Positions 15,303 to 23,520 of a stretch of 29,214 nucleotides of DNA are shown one piece after another (position 1 is the first letter of the stretch; every line of letters begins with the position of its first letter). The notes beneath the pieces were generated by a model, which did not search any database, was not told where the DNA came from, and saw nothing but the letters and a program-made list of their open reading frames with translations. Source of the DNA: an uncultured Bacilli bacterium (GTDB lineage Bacteria > Bacillota_I > Bacilli_A > RF39 > UBA660); NCBI GenBank assembly GCA_934095965.1, contig CAKOKR010000019.1, positions 1 to 29,214 on the forward strand, written 5' to 3'. The position numbers and the translations under genes are program-made.

Positions 15303-16199
15303 GTGTTAACCAATGAAACAAAAACATTTTATGCATTTAATATTGATAAGATGTTTAAAGCAATATTCGGTGAAGATAACGAAAAGAGTAAAAAACTTCT
15401 TAAGGAACTATTAAGTGAATGTCTTGATATCAAAATTGATAAAATCATAGGTTTTATTCCCATTGAACTAAGTGCACGTAATAAAAACGAACGAAGTAAA
15501 AGACTAGATTTAATTGTTGAAGTAAGTGGTAAAAAAATTAATATTGAATTAAATTCATCTTTTAATGATGTAACCAGAATAAGAAATTTAAACTACTACT
15601 TTGCATTCTGTAGTCAGCATATTATTAAAGGGAAATCTTATGATATTGATTCAGAATTCATACACATATCACTAAACTATAGAGCATCAAAAAAAGATCC
15701 ACCTATTGCACAATACACTCTTTATGATGAAAAAAATAAGAAAGAACTTGATGAAAGGTTCAAATATTATGAAATCAATGTTGAAAAGTTTGCAAAATTT
15801 TGGTATGATAAAGACATGAAAAACGTTAGAAAGAAACCTCTTTTGACAATGATAGGAATAAAAGATGAAGATGAATTAGATAAATATTCCAAAGAGATGA
15901 ATCTTTCTAGTATCAAGGAGAGTGTTGATAAATTGAAAACATTAAATAGTGATAAAAAATTTGTGTATGATATTTCACCCGAAGAAGAAGAAACTCTAGA
16001 AAAGAATACTCTACAAAAAATAGCACATAAAGAAGGGAAAGCCGAAGGGATTGAAGAAGGAATCGAAAAAGGAATCGAAAAAACTAATGAAAACATTGTT
16101 GTCAACCTATTAAAGAAAAATTATCCAATAGAAACGATAATTGATGCAACTGGATTATCCGAAGAACAAATTAAAGAAATTGAACTAAAAAACAAATAA
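15303..16199 (+). CDS. Rpn/PD-(D/E)XK nuclease family protein (transposase-like)
   Basis: The product (about 298 aa) belongs to the Rpn / PDDEXK_2 group, often mis-annotated as transposase. Known members are endonucleases that promote recA-independent recombination or act in phage defence. The nuclease core is visible: D69 in RLDLIVEV and E82-x-N84 in INIELNSSF. Many homologues have E-x-Q or E-x-K here. The C-terminal region (HKEGKAEGIEEGIEKGIEK) is the Gly/Glu/Lys repeat typical of the family. The GTG at 15303 is preferred because AAGGAGATGATCT, almost a perfect anti-16S match, lies 9 nt upstream. In-frame starts at 15285 (GTG) and 15294 (ATG) would overlap that site. A damaged second copy of its C-terminal part follows. 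Confidence 0.75.
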   Translation: MLTNETKTFYAFNIDKMFKAIFGEDNEKSKKLLKELLSECLDIKIDKIIGFIPIELSARNKNERSKRLDLIVEVSGKKINIELNSSFNDVTRIRNLNYYFAFCSQHIIKGKSYDIDSEFIHISLNYRASKKDPPIAQYTLYDEKNKKELDERFKYYEINVEKFAKFWYDKDMKNVRKKPLLTMIGIKDEDELDKYSKEMNLSSIKESVDKLKTLNSDKKFVYDISPEEEETLEKNTLQKIAHKEGKAEGIEEGIEKGIEKTNENIVVNLLKKNYPIETIIDATGLSEEQIKEIELKNK

Positions 16200-16220
16200 T
16201 ATTAAAGGGAGTTTTTGAAC

Positions 16221-16368
16221 ATGAGAGAACACAAAAGTTTTATATATAATATTTCACCTGAAAGAGAAAGGATATTAGAAAAAAAATACTCTTGCATATA
16301 TTGCGTGGAAAAAAGAAAAAGAACAAATTAAAAAAATTAAACAAAACAAAAATGAAATACTGGACTAA
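16221..16368 (+). pseudogene. Frameshifted C-terminal fragment of a second Rpn-like gene
   Basis: From the ATG at 16221 (GGGAG upstream) the frame reads SFIYNISPERERILEK, closely like KFVYDISPEEEETLEK of the gene just upstream. It then enters a run of eight A and shifts; the original frame stops at 16331 after 36 residues. With one A fewer, the reading continues as NTLAYIAWKKEKEQIKK, matching NTLQKIAHKEGK of the neighbour, and ends at TAA 16366-16368. The nuclease core is absent. It is a partial duplication that has decayed, unless the A8 run slips in translation or is a sequencing error. Confidence 0.7.
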
Positions 16369-16387
16369 TATAACTCCAGTATTTTTT
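16356..16387. terminator. Bidirectional terminator
   Basis: AATACTGGA (16356-16364) pairs perfectly with TCCAGTATT (16375-16383) and is followed by a T-run on the plus strand. It serves the Rpn fragment on the plus strand and probably the SpoIIP pair on the minus strand, whose last gene ends at 16386. Confidence 0.8.
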
Positions 16388-16715
16388 AGAAAAACAAAAC
16401 TTTAATAGCATCCCAAGCTCCATTTATTCCCTCAGACAATAACTTAGTAATAGCATCACTCATTTTTTCTCCCACATCCGTAAATTTATTACTATAATCT
16501 TTATAATCATCAACAACATAACTTGCAACATCAACCATTTTACCATCACTCACATCTTGTTCAAACCTCTTTATTGCCTCATCTGTCAAAGCCACTTTAT
16601 TACTTAACTTTGCTTCATAAAAACCACTCTCCGATGCAATAAAAAGTCCCATATAAATAACAAAAGCTATAATAAGTAAATTTTTAAATAATTTATTTTT
16701 CTTTTTCATATTCAT
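16386..16715 (-). CDS. Small single-pass membrane protein downstream of SpoIIP-like gene
   Basis: I do not recognise a family for this 109-residue protein. It has a basic N-terminus (MNMKKKNKLFKN), one transmembrane helix (about 11-27) and an acidic, helical outer part ending in hydrophobic residues (GAWDAIKVLFF). It overlaps the SpoIIP-like gene by 23 nt, so the two are co-translated and may act together at the cell envelope. That link is inference from gene order. The start at 16715 has a weak GAG site. Confidence 0.65.
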   Translation of the reverse strand: MNMKKKNKLFKNLLIIAFVIYMGLFIASESGFYEAKLSNKVALTDEAIKRFEQDVSDGKMVDVASYVVDDYKDYSNKFTDVGEKMSDAITKLLSEGINGAWDAIKVLFF

Positions 16716-17643
16716 TCAAATACTCATAAATAACCTGAGATATTATTTTTAAAGTATTATTAACCTCCTCTATGTAATTATATTGTCCACCAACTTCAAT
16801 AAGTATAGTATTTTTATTAAAATCTTGATTATATATTCCATTAACACCAGGTCCCTTTTTCTCTAACACTCCCCTAGATAACCCCGGATATTTAACCTTT
16901 ATCTTCTCATTTAATATTTTAGCAAGTTTCAGATTCTCTTCATAGCCATCATGTTCAAGCCCCACCACAAATAACACTTTAGCATAACAAACTCCCTCTA
17001 TTTCAATGTGAGTTCTCTCATACGAAGCAGAATCCCTATGTAAATCAACAAAAAAATTAAGTGTCGGATTATTTTTATAAGCCTCTTCCATTAAAACTCT
17101 ACTTGCTTTATAACTTTTACCATATTTCCAACCATTTGTATTTAACACATCCACAATACTATTTTCTTCAACAACAACACCTATTCCCAAATCATTTAAA
17201 TACTCTCCCAATATATGACTTGCCAAATAAACAGTATTATTAATATTAAAACTTTCTAACAAATTACTCTTATATCCTTCTGTTTGATGTGTATTAAAAA
17301 TATAAACAACCGGAGTATTACTTTTTAAAGTATCACCATCAGTCTCTGTTTTAACAGCTGGCAACATAACAACATCCTCAACTCCAGTCTTATAAGTATC
17401 AATACCAAAAGAATATTTTAACAAAAACTCCGTACTTGAAAGCCTTTTTAAATCAGTAAAGTTATAATTGCTAAAAGAATCCTTCACCAAAGAATTTAAA
17501 TATACGGTATCATCCATCTTTAAATCAATCTGTTCATAAAAGTATTTAAATGAAAACACAAAAGAAGAACCAACAACTACAACAACAATCATTAATTTTA
17601 AAACTTGCTTCCTAAATCCATTTCTTAATTTTACCCTTTTCAT
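16693..17643 (-). CDS. spoIIP: SpoIIP-like peptidoglycan hydrolase
   Basis: The 316-residue product has an N-terminal membrane anchor (LKLMIVVVVVGSSFVFSF, about 15-32) and an outer catalytic domain. It carries the SpoIIP metal and catalytic residues in NTHQTEGY (H119, E122) and VDLHRDS (H202, R203), and later ILIEVGGQYN. SpoIIP is an amidase and endopeptidase that works with SpoIID and SpoIIM in engulfment during sporulation. No other sporulation gene is in the window, and SpoIIP-like proteins also occur in lineages that do not sporulate, where a general wall role is likely. The start at 17643 is chosen for GGTGGTG 8 nt upstream; in-frame starts at 17649 and 17673 exist. Confidence 0.85.
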   Translation of the reverse strand: MKRVKLRNGFRKQVLKLMIVVVVVGSSFVFSFKYFYEQIDLKMDDTVYLNSLVKDSFSNYNFTDLKRLSSTEFLLKYSFGIDTYKTGVEDVVMLPAVKTETDGDTLKSNTPVVYIFNTHQTEGYKSNLLESFNINNTVYLASHILGEYLNDLGIGVVVEENSIVDVLNTNGWKYGKSYKASRVLMEEAYKNNPTLNFFVDLHRDSASYERTHIEIEGVCYAKVLFVVGLEHDGYEENLKLAKILNEKIKVKYPGLSRGVLEKKGPGVNGIYNQDFNKNTILIEVGGQYNYIEEVNNTLKIISQVIYEYLNEYEKEK

Positions 17644-17700
17644 ATTCATCACACCACCATTATACACTAACACATTACAAAAATTTGTCGAATTAAATAC

Positions 17701-17729
17701 TTTAAAGTTAATTTATTTTAGTATATAAT
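17701..17729 (+). promoter_or_regulatory. Promoter of the Mbeg1-like gene
   Basis: TTTAAA (17701-17706), a 17-nt spacer and a perfect TATAAT (17724-17729). The -10 box ends 18 nt before the ATG, and AGGTGA (17736-17741) would be at the 5' end of the mRNA. Confidence 0.55.
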
Positions 17730-17747
17730 ATTATTAGGTGAACAAAA

Positions 17748-18821
17748 ATGGATAATTTAATAAACTACGTTAAAAAAAATGGTTACAAAACTTATAAAGA
17801 ATTAAAATTTAATGAAGTTGATGCTGCAATATATTGCGTCCTTAGTTACATTAACTTTGATGGTATAAATATCAAAAATATAAAACTAAAAGACTTATAT
17901 GAAATATATAAAACAAGATTCACATTAAAAGAAAAAGATAAATTCAATCAAAAAAACAGAGAATTATTTGCAATTATTTCTAAAAGTCCAAGATACAAAG
18001 ATAACTTTCTAACAGAATATGAAAAAATAAATAATAACGTAACCCAATTTCAAGCTATAGCAATTAAAGTTCCTCATCATTTTAAATTCATTGCATTCGA
18101 AGGAACCGATGATTTACTAATTGGTTGGGAAGAAGATTTTAAAATGAGTTATTTATACCCAGTACCTGCAGAAGTTCATGCAACAAACTTTTTAAATCGA
18201 AACATCAAGTTAAATGATTATGTAGTATATGTCGCAGGTCACTCAAAAGGTGGAAGACTTGCTCTAACATCTTGCATGGAACAATCATCATTTAAAAAAT
18301 TTCAAATAGAATATATATTTAACTTTGATGGACCAGGAATAATTCCAGAACTAATAAACACCAAAAAATATAATAGCATTTTAAAAAAGGTTCGAAACTA
18401 CTATCCTGAAGAAAGTATCGTAGGTATGATTCTAGATTCACAAGGCAAAAAAAATATAATAAAAAGTGATGGATTTAAAATATATCAACATAGTATTCAT
18501 ACTTGGAAAATAGATAATAATCACTTTATTCCTGGCACCCTAAGTAAAGAATCTCATGAATTTCATTTAAAAATAGAAAATTTATTAAATAGATTTACCA
18601 TCGAAGAAAGAAAATACTTTGTAACAACATTTTTTAATCTACTTTACACATCAGGTTACAATTTAAAAAGCGAACTAAAACAAATTAGTTTAACCAGAAT
18701 GAAAAATTTATTAAAAGAAACAACCAATTTAAATGAAAATGAAAGAAAAATACTACTTGAAATGTTTAAAACATTAATAAAAAACACTACTTTTGAAGAA
18801 GAAAATAAGAAGAAGAGATAG
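17748..18821 (+). CDS. Mbeg1-like (DUF2974) alpha/beta hydrolase
   Basis: The 357-residue product has the lipase-class layout: FIAFEGTDD, a lipase-like strand before the oxyanion region, then VVYVAGHSKGGRLAL with the nucleophile elbow G-H-S-K-G-G (Ser166). FNFDGPG follows and a later histidine (near NNHFIPGT) could complete the triad. GHSKGG is typical of the Mbeg1-like/DUF2974 family of lipase-like hydrolases. No signal peptide is seen, so it acts in the cytosol. The substrate is unknown. The ATG has AGGTGA 6 nt upstream. Confidence 0.8.
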   Translation: MDNLINYVKKNGYKTYKELKFNEVDAAIYCVLSYINFDGINIKNIKLKDLYEIYKTRFTLKEKDKFNQKNRELFAIISKSPRYKDNFLTEYEKINNNVTQFQAIAIKVPHHFKFIAFEGTDDLLIGWEEDFKMSYLYPVPAEVHATNFLNRNIKLNDYVVYVAGHSKGGRLALTSCMEQSSFKKFQIEYIFNFDGPGIIPELINTKKYNSILKKVRNYYPEESIVGMILDSQGKKNIIKSDGFKIYQHSIHTWKIDNNHFIPGTLSKESHEFHLKIENLLNRFTIEERKYFVTTFFNLLYTSGYNLKSELKQISLTRMKNLLKETTNLNENERKILLEMFKTLIKNTTFEEENKKKR

Positions 18822-18838
18822 AAAATGCTAATAAACAC

Positions 18839-18867
18839 TTGATAAAATGGTAATTATTTGTTAAAAT
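18839..18867 (+). promoter_or_regulatory. Promoter of rpsT
   Basis: TTGATA (18839-18844), a 17-nt spacer and TAAAAT (18862-18867). It lies 30 nt before the rpsT start. Confidence 0.6.
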
Positions 18868-18897
18868 TAATAAGAAACAAGGAAGGAGCAAAGATTT

Positions 18898-19161
18898 ATG
18901 CCAAACATTAAAAGTTCTAAAAAGGCAGTTAAAGTAATTGCTAAAAAAACTGAAAATAATCATGAACTAAAAATGCGTGTTCAAAACCTTATAAAGAACT
19001 GCGAAAAAGCTATTGCTTCAAATAATATCGAAGAAGCAAACAAATTAAATAAAGATATTCAAAAATATACTGATAAAGCAGTTAGCAAAGGTTTAATCAA
19101 GAAAAATACAGCAGACAGAGAAAAATCTAGATTGACACAAAAAATAAAAAATATGAAGTAA
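18898..19161 (+). CDS. rpsT: 30S ribosomal protein S20
   Basis: The 87-residue basic, helical protein (MPNIKSSKKAVKV... NTADREKSRLTQKI) matches S20, which binds 16S rRNA helices in the body of the small subunit. Length is normal. The Shine-Dalgarno site is strong (AAGGAAGGAG). It is a single gene with its own promoter and a terminator that overlaps its stop codon. Confidence 0.95.
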   Translation: MPNIKSSKKAVKVIAKKTENNHELKMRVQNLIKNCEKAIASNNIEEANKLNKDIQKYTDKAVSKGLIKKNTADREKSRLTQKIKNMK

Positions 19162-19185
19162 CAATTTGTTTACTTTATTTTTTTT
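19153..19185 (+). terminator. Terminator of rpsT, overlapping its stop codon
   Basis: ATGAAGTAA (19153-19161) pairs with TTACTTTAT (19170-19178) with one G-U pair, followed by an eight-T run. The T-run and right arm also lie within the promoter of the next gene, a very compact arrangement. Confidence 0.6.
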
Positions 19186-19193
19186 GGTATAAT
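19166..19193 (+). promoter_or_regulatory. Promoter of the transglutaminase-like gene
   Basis: TTGTTT (19166-19171), a 16-nt spacer ending in TGG and a perfect TATAAT (19188-19193), an extended -10. Transcription should start near 19200, at the Shine-Dalgarno site GAGGGTGAT. Confidence 0.65.
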
Positions 19194-19212
19194 ATATATG
19201 AGGGTGATAAAT

Positions 19213-20160
19213 TTGAAAAAACTAATAGTGCCAATTATCTGTACACTTATAACTACTACAACTATTTTTAAGATAGACCCAATCACAGATGAACTAACAA
19301 AAATAATAACTAACGAACCAACTATAGTTAAAAAACCAGCTAATGCATATGCTAAAAACAAAAAGTATTTATTCGTAGAAAAAACTGATAATTTTATACC
19401 ATATTCATTTAAAGATTTATTAAATATTTATTATAGTGTTATTGATAATGGATGGACACAGTTTACTTTTTATTGTCCAACAGAATATCAAAATTGTATA
19501 ATAGATGCAACAAAAATAAGTTCAGATGAATTAATACTTACACACTTAAATAATTATATTCATCCATTTAATAGTTTTACAAACATTAAAACAAGTATCA
19601 ACGACAATGGAGAAATAACATTAAAAATATATTATTTATATGAACCTAGTGAAATTGATAAAATTGATAAAAAAACAGATGAATTGATAAATAAACTTAT
19701 AAATGATTCTATGACAGATTATGATAAAATAAAAACAATACATGATTACATAATAAATAATACAAAATATGATGTAGAAAGAAATGAAACAGGAACAAGT
19801 CCATATAAATCTTACAAAGCAAGTGGTCCTTTATTTGAAGGATATGCAACATGTAATGGATACACTGATTTAATGGCAATATTTTTAAGTAAAATGGGAT
19901 TTGATAATTATGAAATTGCAACGACACCAGATGAAATAAGTTATTCAGCAACAGGTCATATCTGGAATGCTGTTTACTATAATGGTAAATGGGTACATTT
20001 AGACTTAACCTGGGATGATCCAGTAAGCAGTGATAATAAAGATTATTTATTCCACACCTACTTTTTAGTAAATAACGAAGAAATGCAAAAAGCAGATACT
20101 GGTGAAACAATTATTGAAGAACATAACTTTAATAAATTATATTATTTAGAATTTAAGTAA
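19213..20160 (+). CDS. Secreted transglutaminase-like (cysteine protease fold) protein
   Basis: The 315-residue product has a signal anchor (MKKLIVPIICTLITTTTIF) and a C-terminal transglutaminase-like core domain. The catalytic triad can be assigned as Cys214 (YATCNGYT), His249 (TGHIWNAV) and Asp264 (HLDLTWDDP). The Leu-Asp-x-Thr-Trp-Asp-Asp motif is common in bacterial secreted members linked to the cell wall or to peptide cleavage; the actual substrate is unknown. The start is taken as TTG at 19213 because GAGGGTGAT lies 4-5 nt upstream. The ATG at 19198 would contain that site and lie at the predicted transcription start. Confidence 0.8.
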   Translation: MKKLIVPIICTLITTTTIFKIDPITDELTKIITNEPTIVKKPANAYAKNKKYLFVEKTDNFIPYSFKDLLNIYYSVIDNGWTQFTFYCPTEYQNCIIDATKISSDELILTHLNNYIHPFNSFTNIKTSINDNGEITLKIYYLYEPSEIDKIDKKTDELINKLINDSMTDYDKIKTIHDYIINNTKYDVERNETGTSPYKSYKASGPLFEGYATCNGYTDLMAIFLSKMGFDNYEIATTPDEISYSATGHIWNAVYYNGKWVHLDLTWDDPVSSDNKDYLFHTYFLVNNEEMQKADTGETIIEEHNFNKLYYLEFK

Positions 20161-20163
20161 TTT

Positions 20164-20191
20164 AAAAACTTCGACGAAATATCGAAGTTTT
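20164..20191. terminator. Bidirectional terminator between convergent genes
   Basis: AAAACTTCGA (20165-20174) pairs perfectly with TCGAAGTTTT (20182-20191), with T-rich sequence on both strands. It ends the transglutaminase-like gene and the phosphodiester glycosidase gene. Confidence 0.85.
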
Positions 20192-21413
20192 ATTTTTCCA
20201 CTACTTTAAATATTGTTGGAATACCTCTAGTTCTATGTCTTCCTGCTGAATCAATCGGATCATTTATCATTTCACCTTTTTCAACCATAACACTTGAAGT
20301 ACCACCATCTAAATTTGATGCATTAACTGCTCCATATCTTTGCATTATATCAAGTAAATCCTTTAATGTTGCCCCCTTTGTTCTTGATACATTTGAATCA
20401 ACCACTAAAAATAATACAATACCATCTTTTCTTTGACCTATCGCAGTTCTTGCAGCAATACCCCAACCACCATTTCCTTTAACAATACTTGGTTTACCAT
20501 TTACAATTAAAAATGGTCCCATTGTAACAGCATCTCTGATACCTTCATTTATTAAATTCTGAGCATTAACACTTTTTCTTAACACTAAAGTATTTTCCTT
20601 ATTAAAACCAATTATTCCCCATTGACCAGCAACAGGTTCATTAGATATAATTTTACCATTTGCAATTGTAACCCCAATCGGATCAGCACCCTTACTATTA
20701 TGTCCAGGATCTTTAAAACCTCCCCCATTTATTGTTAAAACCGAATTTTGTTCTTTTGCCATGTCATAAATATATTGACCACTTCTACCAAGCCATTTTG
20801 TATAACCAACACTAATCATTGATGGATCATAAACAACACCTAAATAAGCATCACAATCATTTACTTTAAATCTAATTACTTTATATGTAGCACCTTTTTC
20901 TCTTTCAAGAATTTCTCTTTCATATTCATTTTCATAAGTAATCTTCTCTTCATGATCAACAAGTGATGCATCAGTTTCAGCTCCTCCAGAATCAATATAA
21001 TTACTTCCAAGTACTTCATTTATTAACTTATCACTATAAAACCACTTACAATAATATTGATGATTCATAGTTGCCATAGCAGTTGTAATAAGCCAATCTC
21101 TAAATCCTTTATAAGGACCATACAAAATAAACAAAAATGATAAACATCCAACTGTATATAAAGATATTAATAAATTAAATATAACTCTTAACTTTTTATT
21201 TAAACTTCTTCTTTTTTTATATTTTACTCTTAATATTAACCCAATTAATAAAGTAATAATACAAACAACTAATAATATTAAACTAATTAACTTAAATATA
21301 TTATTAACCAAAGTACTTGAATTACATCCAATTACAAAAAATACTAAAAAAGTATTTAACAAAAATAAACTAATCCAACATAATAAAGTACCCTTTTGTT
21401 TTTTATTTTTCAT
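20190..21413 (-). CDS. Membrane-anchored phosphodiester glycosidase (NAGPA domain)
   Basis: The product (407 aa) has three N-terminal transmembrane helices (about 9-28, 38-61 and 76-96), then an outer domain of the NAGPA family (PF09992). Typical motifs are TINGGGF (about 227-233), MGPFLIVNG, RTAIGQ and NLDGGTSSVM (about 365-374). Family members remove GlcNAc-type groups linked through phosphodiesters; bacterial ones act on teichoic acids or exopolysaccharides. A role in cell-envelope glycopolymer turnover is likely. ATG at 21413 is preferred, with GGTGA 5 nt upstream; an upstream GTG at 21425 lies within that site. It follows miaA by 39 nt and may be in the same operon. Confidence 0.85.
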   Translation of the reverse strand: MKNKKQKGTLLCWISLFLLNTFLVFFVIGCNSSTLVNNIFKLISLILLVVCIITLLIGLILRVKYKKRRSLNKKLRVIFNLLISLYTVGCLSFLFILYGPYKGFRDWLITTAMATMNHQYYCKWFYSDKLINEVLGSNYIDSGGAETDASLVDHEEKITYENEYEREILEREKGATYKVIRFKVNDCDAYLGVVYDPSMISVGYTKWLGRSGQYIYDMAKEQNSVLTINGGGFKDPGHNSKGADPIGVTIANGKIISNEPVAGQWGIIGFNKENTLVLRKSVNAQNLINEGIRDAVTMGPFLIVNGKPSIVKGNGGWGIAARTAIGQRKDGIVLFLVVDSNVSRTKGATLKDLLDIMQRYGAVNASNLDGGTSSVMVEKGEMINDPIDSAGRHRTRGIPTIFKVVEK

Positions 21414-21452
21414 CTGCTTCACCACACTACATATTTATATCATAAACAATAA

Positions 21453-22307
21453 TTATTTGCAAGTATCTATATATTTTTTTACCATTTCTATTGTCAAGTC
21501 AAAATTATCAAAATTAACATCAAACCATTTTATATTCATTTTATTATTAAACCAAGTATATTGTCTCTTTGCATAATGCCTACTATTTTTCTTTATTTCA
21601 TTAATTGCTACATCTAAATCATATATTCCATTTAAATAATTTATAATTTCTTTATAACCTATAGCTCTTTTTAATATCAAACTATCCGGATATTTATTAT
21701 ATAAATTTTTAACTTCATCAACTAAACCATTATTTATCATAGCATCTACTCTTTTATTAATTATATTATACAAATTTTCTCTATCCGTAGTTAATCCAAT
21801 AAATATTGCATCTTTATATAATAAGTTTGGTTTAACATTAGATCCACTTCTTTTTAAAAATCTCTCCAGTCTAACTCTATTATTTTTATCTATATTCATA
21901 CTATTATCTTTTTTTAAAGCCATTTCATACAACTCTTCATTTGTTTTATTGCTAAAATCATCAGTTACCAAATCATTATCAAATCTATAATCATATGCTG
22001 CAGCAGTTGCATATAAACCAGTACCACCAACACAAATATAATTTTTATTTTTATTATTATCCCAGATATTTCTAACATCGCTTTGATAATCTTTAACATT
22101 ATATTCTTGATCTGGGTTTCTTATATCAAATAAATGATGAACTACTCCATCCATTTCATCTTTTGTTACTTTCGCAGACCCAATATCTAAGCACTTATAT
22201 ACTTGTACTGCATCACAATTTATAACATCAGCATCATATATTTTAGCTAAACTAATACTAAGTTTTGTTTTTCCAACTCCGGTAGGTCCTAAAATAAATA
22301 TTTTCAC
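21453..22307 (-). CDS. miaA: tRNA dimethylallyltransferase
   Basis: MiaA adds an isopentenyl group to A37 of tRNAs that read UNN codons. The 284-residue product has the P-loop GPTGVGKT (7-14), CDAVQVYKCLDIGSAK (usual form DSxQxY, with Ser replaced by Ala), GGTGLY and HYAKRQYTWFN near the end. The start is taken as GTG at 22307 because GGAGGTG lies 6-7 nt upstream; the GTG at 22316 would be inside that site. It diverges from tmcAL, another tRNA-modification gene, and the two share an overlapping promoter region. Confidence 0.9.
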   Translation of the reverse strand: MKIFILGPTGVGKTKLSISLAKIYDADVINCDAVQVYKCLDIGSAKVTKDEMDGVVHHLFDIRNPDQEYNVKDYQSDVRNIWDNNKNKNYICVGGTGLYATAAAYDYRFDNDLVTDDFSNKTNEELYEMALKKDNSMNIDKNNRVRLERFLKRSGSNVKPNLLYKDAIFIGLTTDRENLYNIINKRVDAMINNGLVDEVKNLYNKYPDSLILKRAIGYKEIINYLNGIYDLDVAINEIKKNSRHYAKRQYTWFNNKMNIKWFDVNFDNFDLTIEMVKKYIDTCK

Positions 22308-22325
22308 ATATTCCACCTCCCCATT

Positions 22326-22354
22326 ATTTTATCATTTTATAATATTATTTACAA
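22326..22354 (-). promoter_or_regulatory. Promoter of miaA
   Basis: Minus strand: TTGTAA (22349-22354), 17-nt spacer ending in TGA, TAAAAT (22326-22331). The -35 box overlaps the tmcAL -35 on the other strand. It is 18 nt from the -10 box to the GTG. Confidence 0.55.
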
Positions 22355-22376
22355 CTACCCAATTACCTGTTATAAT
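22348..22376 (+). promoter_or_regulatory. Promoter of tmcAL
   Basis: TTTACA (22348-22353), 17-nt spacer and a perfect TATAAT (22371-22376). GGAGG (22384-22388) lies directly at the predicted transcription start. Confidence 0.7.
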
Positions 22377-22394
22377 GTTTTTTGGAGGAATCAC

Positions 22395-23501
22395 ATGAAA
22401 ATAATTGGTATAATCGCAGAATATAACCCATTTCACAATGGACACAAATATCATATAAACAAAATTAAAGAACTATATCCAGATTCAATAATAATTCTTG
22501 TAATAAACGGATACTTTTTAGAACGTGGTGAAATATCAATTCTTACAAAAGAAGATAAAACAAAAATAGCTTTAGAAAATAACATTGATATAATATTAGA
22601 ATTACCAGTACTTTTTGGAACTCAATCCGCAGATACATTTGCAGATAAAAGCATTGAAATTTTAAATAACTTTAATGTAGACACAATAATATTTGGAAGT
22701 GAATGTAATAACATTAATATTTTAAAAGATATAGCAATAAAACAGCTATCTCAAGAATTTCAAGAAAAAGTAAAAACTTATCTTAGTGATGGAATTAATT
22801 ATCCAACTGCATTAGCAAAAGCCCTAAACACAGATTTTACCTTTAACCCCAATGATTTACTTGGAATATCTTATATAAAATCTACAATAATAAATAATTA
22901 TAATATTGATTTTATTACAATAAAAAGAACAAATAGTTATCATGATATAGAAAGTAATGATAAAATAATTAGTGCCAGTAACATCAGAGAAAAATTAAAA
23001 AATAACATTGATATAAAAAAATATTTACCAGATGTTGTATACAACAAGATAAAAAATATAAATAATGATATATATTTTAAATTATTAAAAGCAAAAATAA
23101 TAACTGATAATAACTTAGATTCATACTTAGATGTTGATGAAGGAATTGAATATCGCTTAAAAAAATATATTAACAATTCCTCCTCTTTAGATGAATTTGT
23201 AAAAAATATTAAAACAAAAAGATACACATACAACAAATTAAATAGAATGTTTATACATATTCTTCTAGGAATTAAAAAAAGTGATGCAAAAGCAAAACTT
23301 GATTATATTAAAATACTAGGGTTTAATAAAAAGGGAAGAAAATACATTCAAAGCATCAAGGATAACTTAAAAATATCTAATAAAATAAATAAACAATCAA
23401 TAATATATAACTACGAATTAAAAGCAAGTATGTTATATGACTTAATTAATAACACTAATACTTATTCATATGAAATCAAAAACAAACCAGAAAGCAAATA
23501 A
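22395..23501 (+). CDS. tmcAL: tRNA(Met) cytidine acetate ligase
   Basis: The 368-residue product starts MKIIGIIAEYNPFHNGHKYHI, the nucleotidyltransferase motif with H14-N-G-H17 that defines TmcAL (YlbM). The enzyme activates acetate with ATP and makes N4-acetylcytidine at the wobble position of elongator tRNA-Met. Other family signatures include NGYFLERGE, LELPVLFGTQSADTFA and SASNIREKL. The length is slightly below the Bacillus protein. The ATG has GGAGG 6 nt upstream. It ends at a hairpin shared with the toxin gene. Confidence 0.9.
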   Translation: MKIIGIIAEYNPFHNGHKYHINKIKELYPDSIIILVINGYFLERGEISILTKEDKTKIALENNIDIILELPVLFGTQSADTFADKSIEILNNFNVDTIIFGSECNNINILKDIAIKQLSQEFQEKVKTYLSDGINYPTALAKALNTDFTFNPNDLLGISYIKSTIINNYNIDFITIKRTNSYHDIESNDKIISASNIREKLKNNIDIKKYLPDVVYNKIKNINNDIYFKLLKAKIITDNNLDSYLDVDEGIEYRLKKYINNSSSLDEFVKNIKTKRYTYNKLNRMFIHILLGIKKSDAKAKLDYIKILGFNKKGRKYIQSIKDNLKISNKINKQSIIYNYELKASMLYDLINNTNTYSYEIKNKPESK

Positions 23502-23516
23502 CTGTTTTCTGGTTTT
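23484..23516. terminator. Bidirectional terminator between tmcAL and the toxin gene
   Basis: AAACCAGAAA (23484-23493) pairs perfectly with TTTCTGGTTT (23506-23515). T-rich tracts follow on both strands, and it lies between convergent stop codons. Confidence 0.7.
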
Positions 23517-23520
23517 ACAT

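Noticed and set aside
17659..17664. TATAAT ahead of the SpoIIP-like gene as its -10 box
   Set aside because: It directly touches the Shine-Dalgarno site, only 15 nt from the start, and has no -35 at a workable distance, so I did not list it as a promoter.
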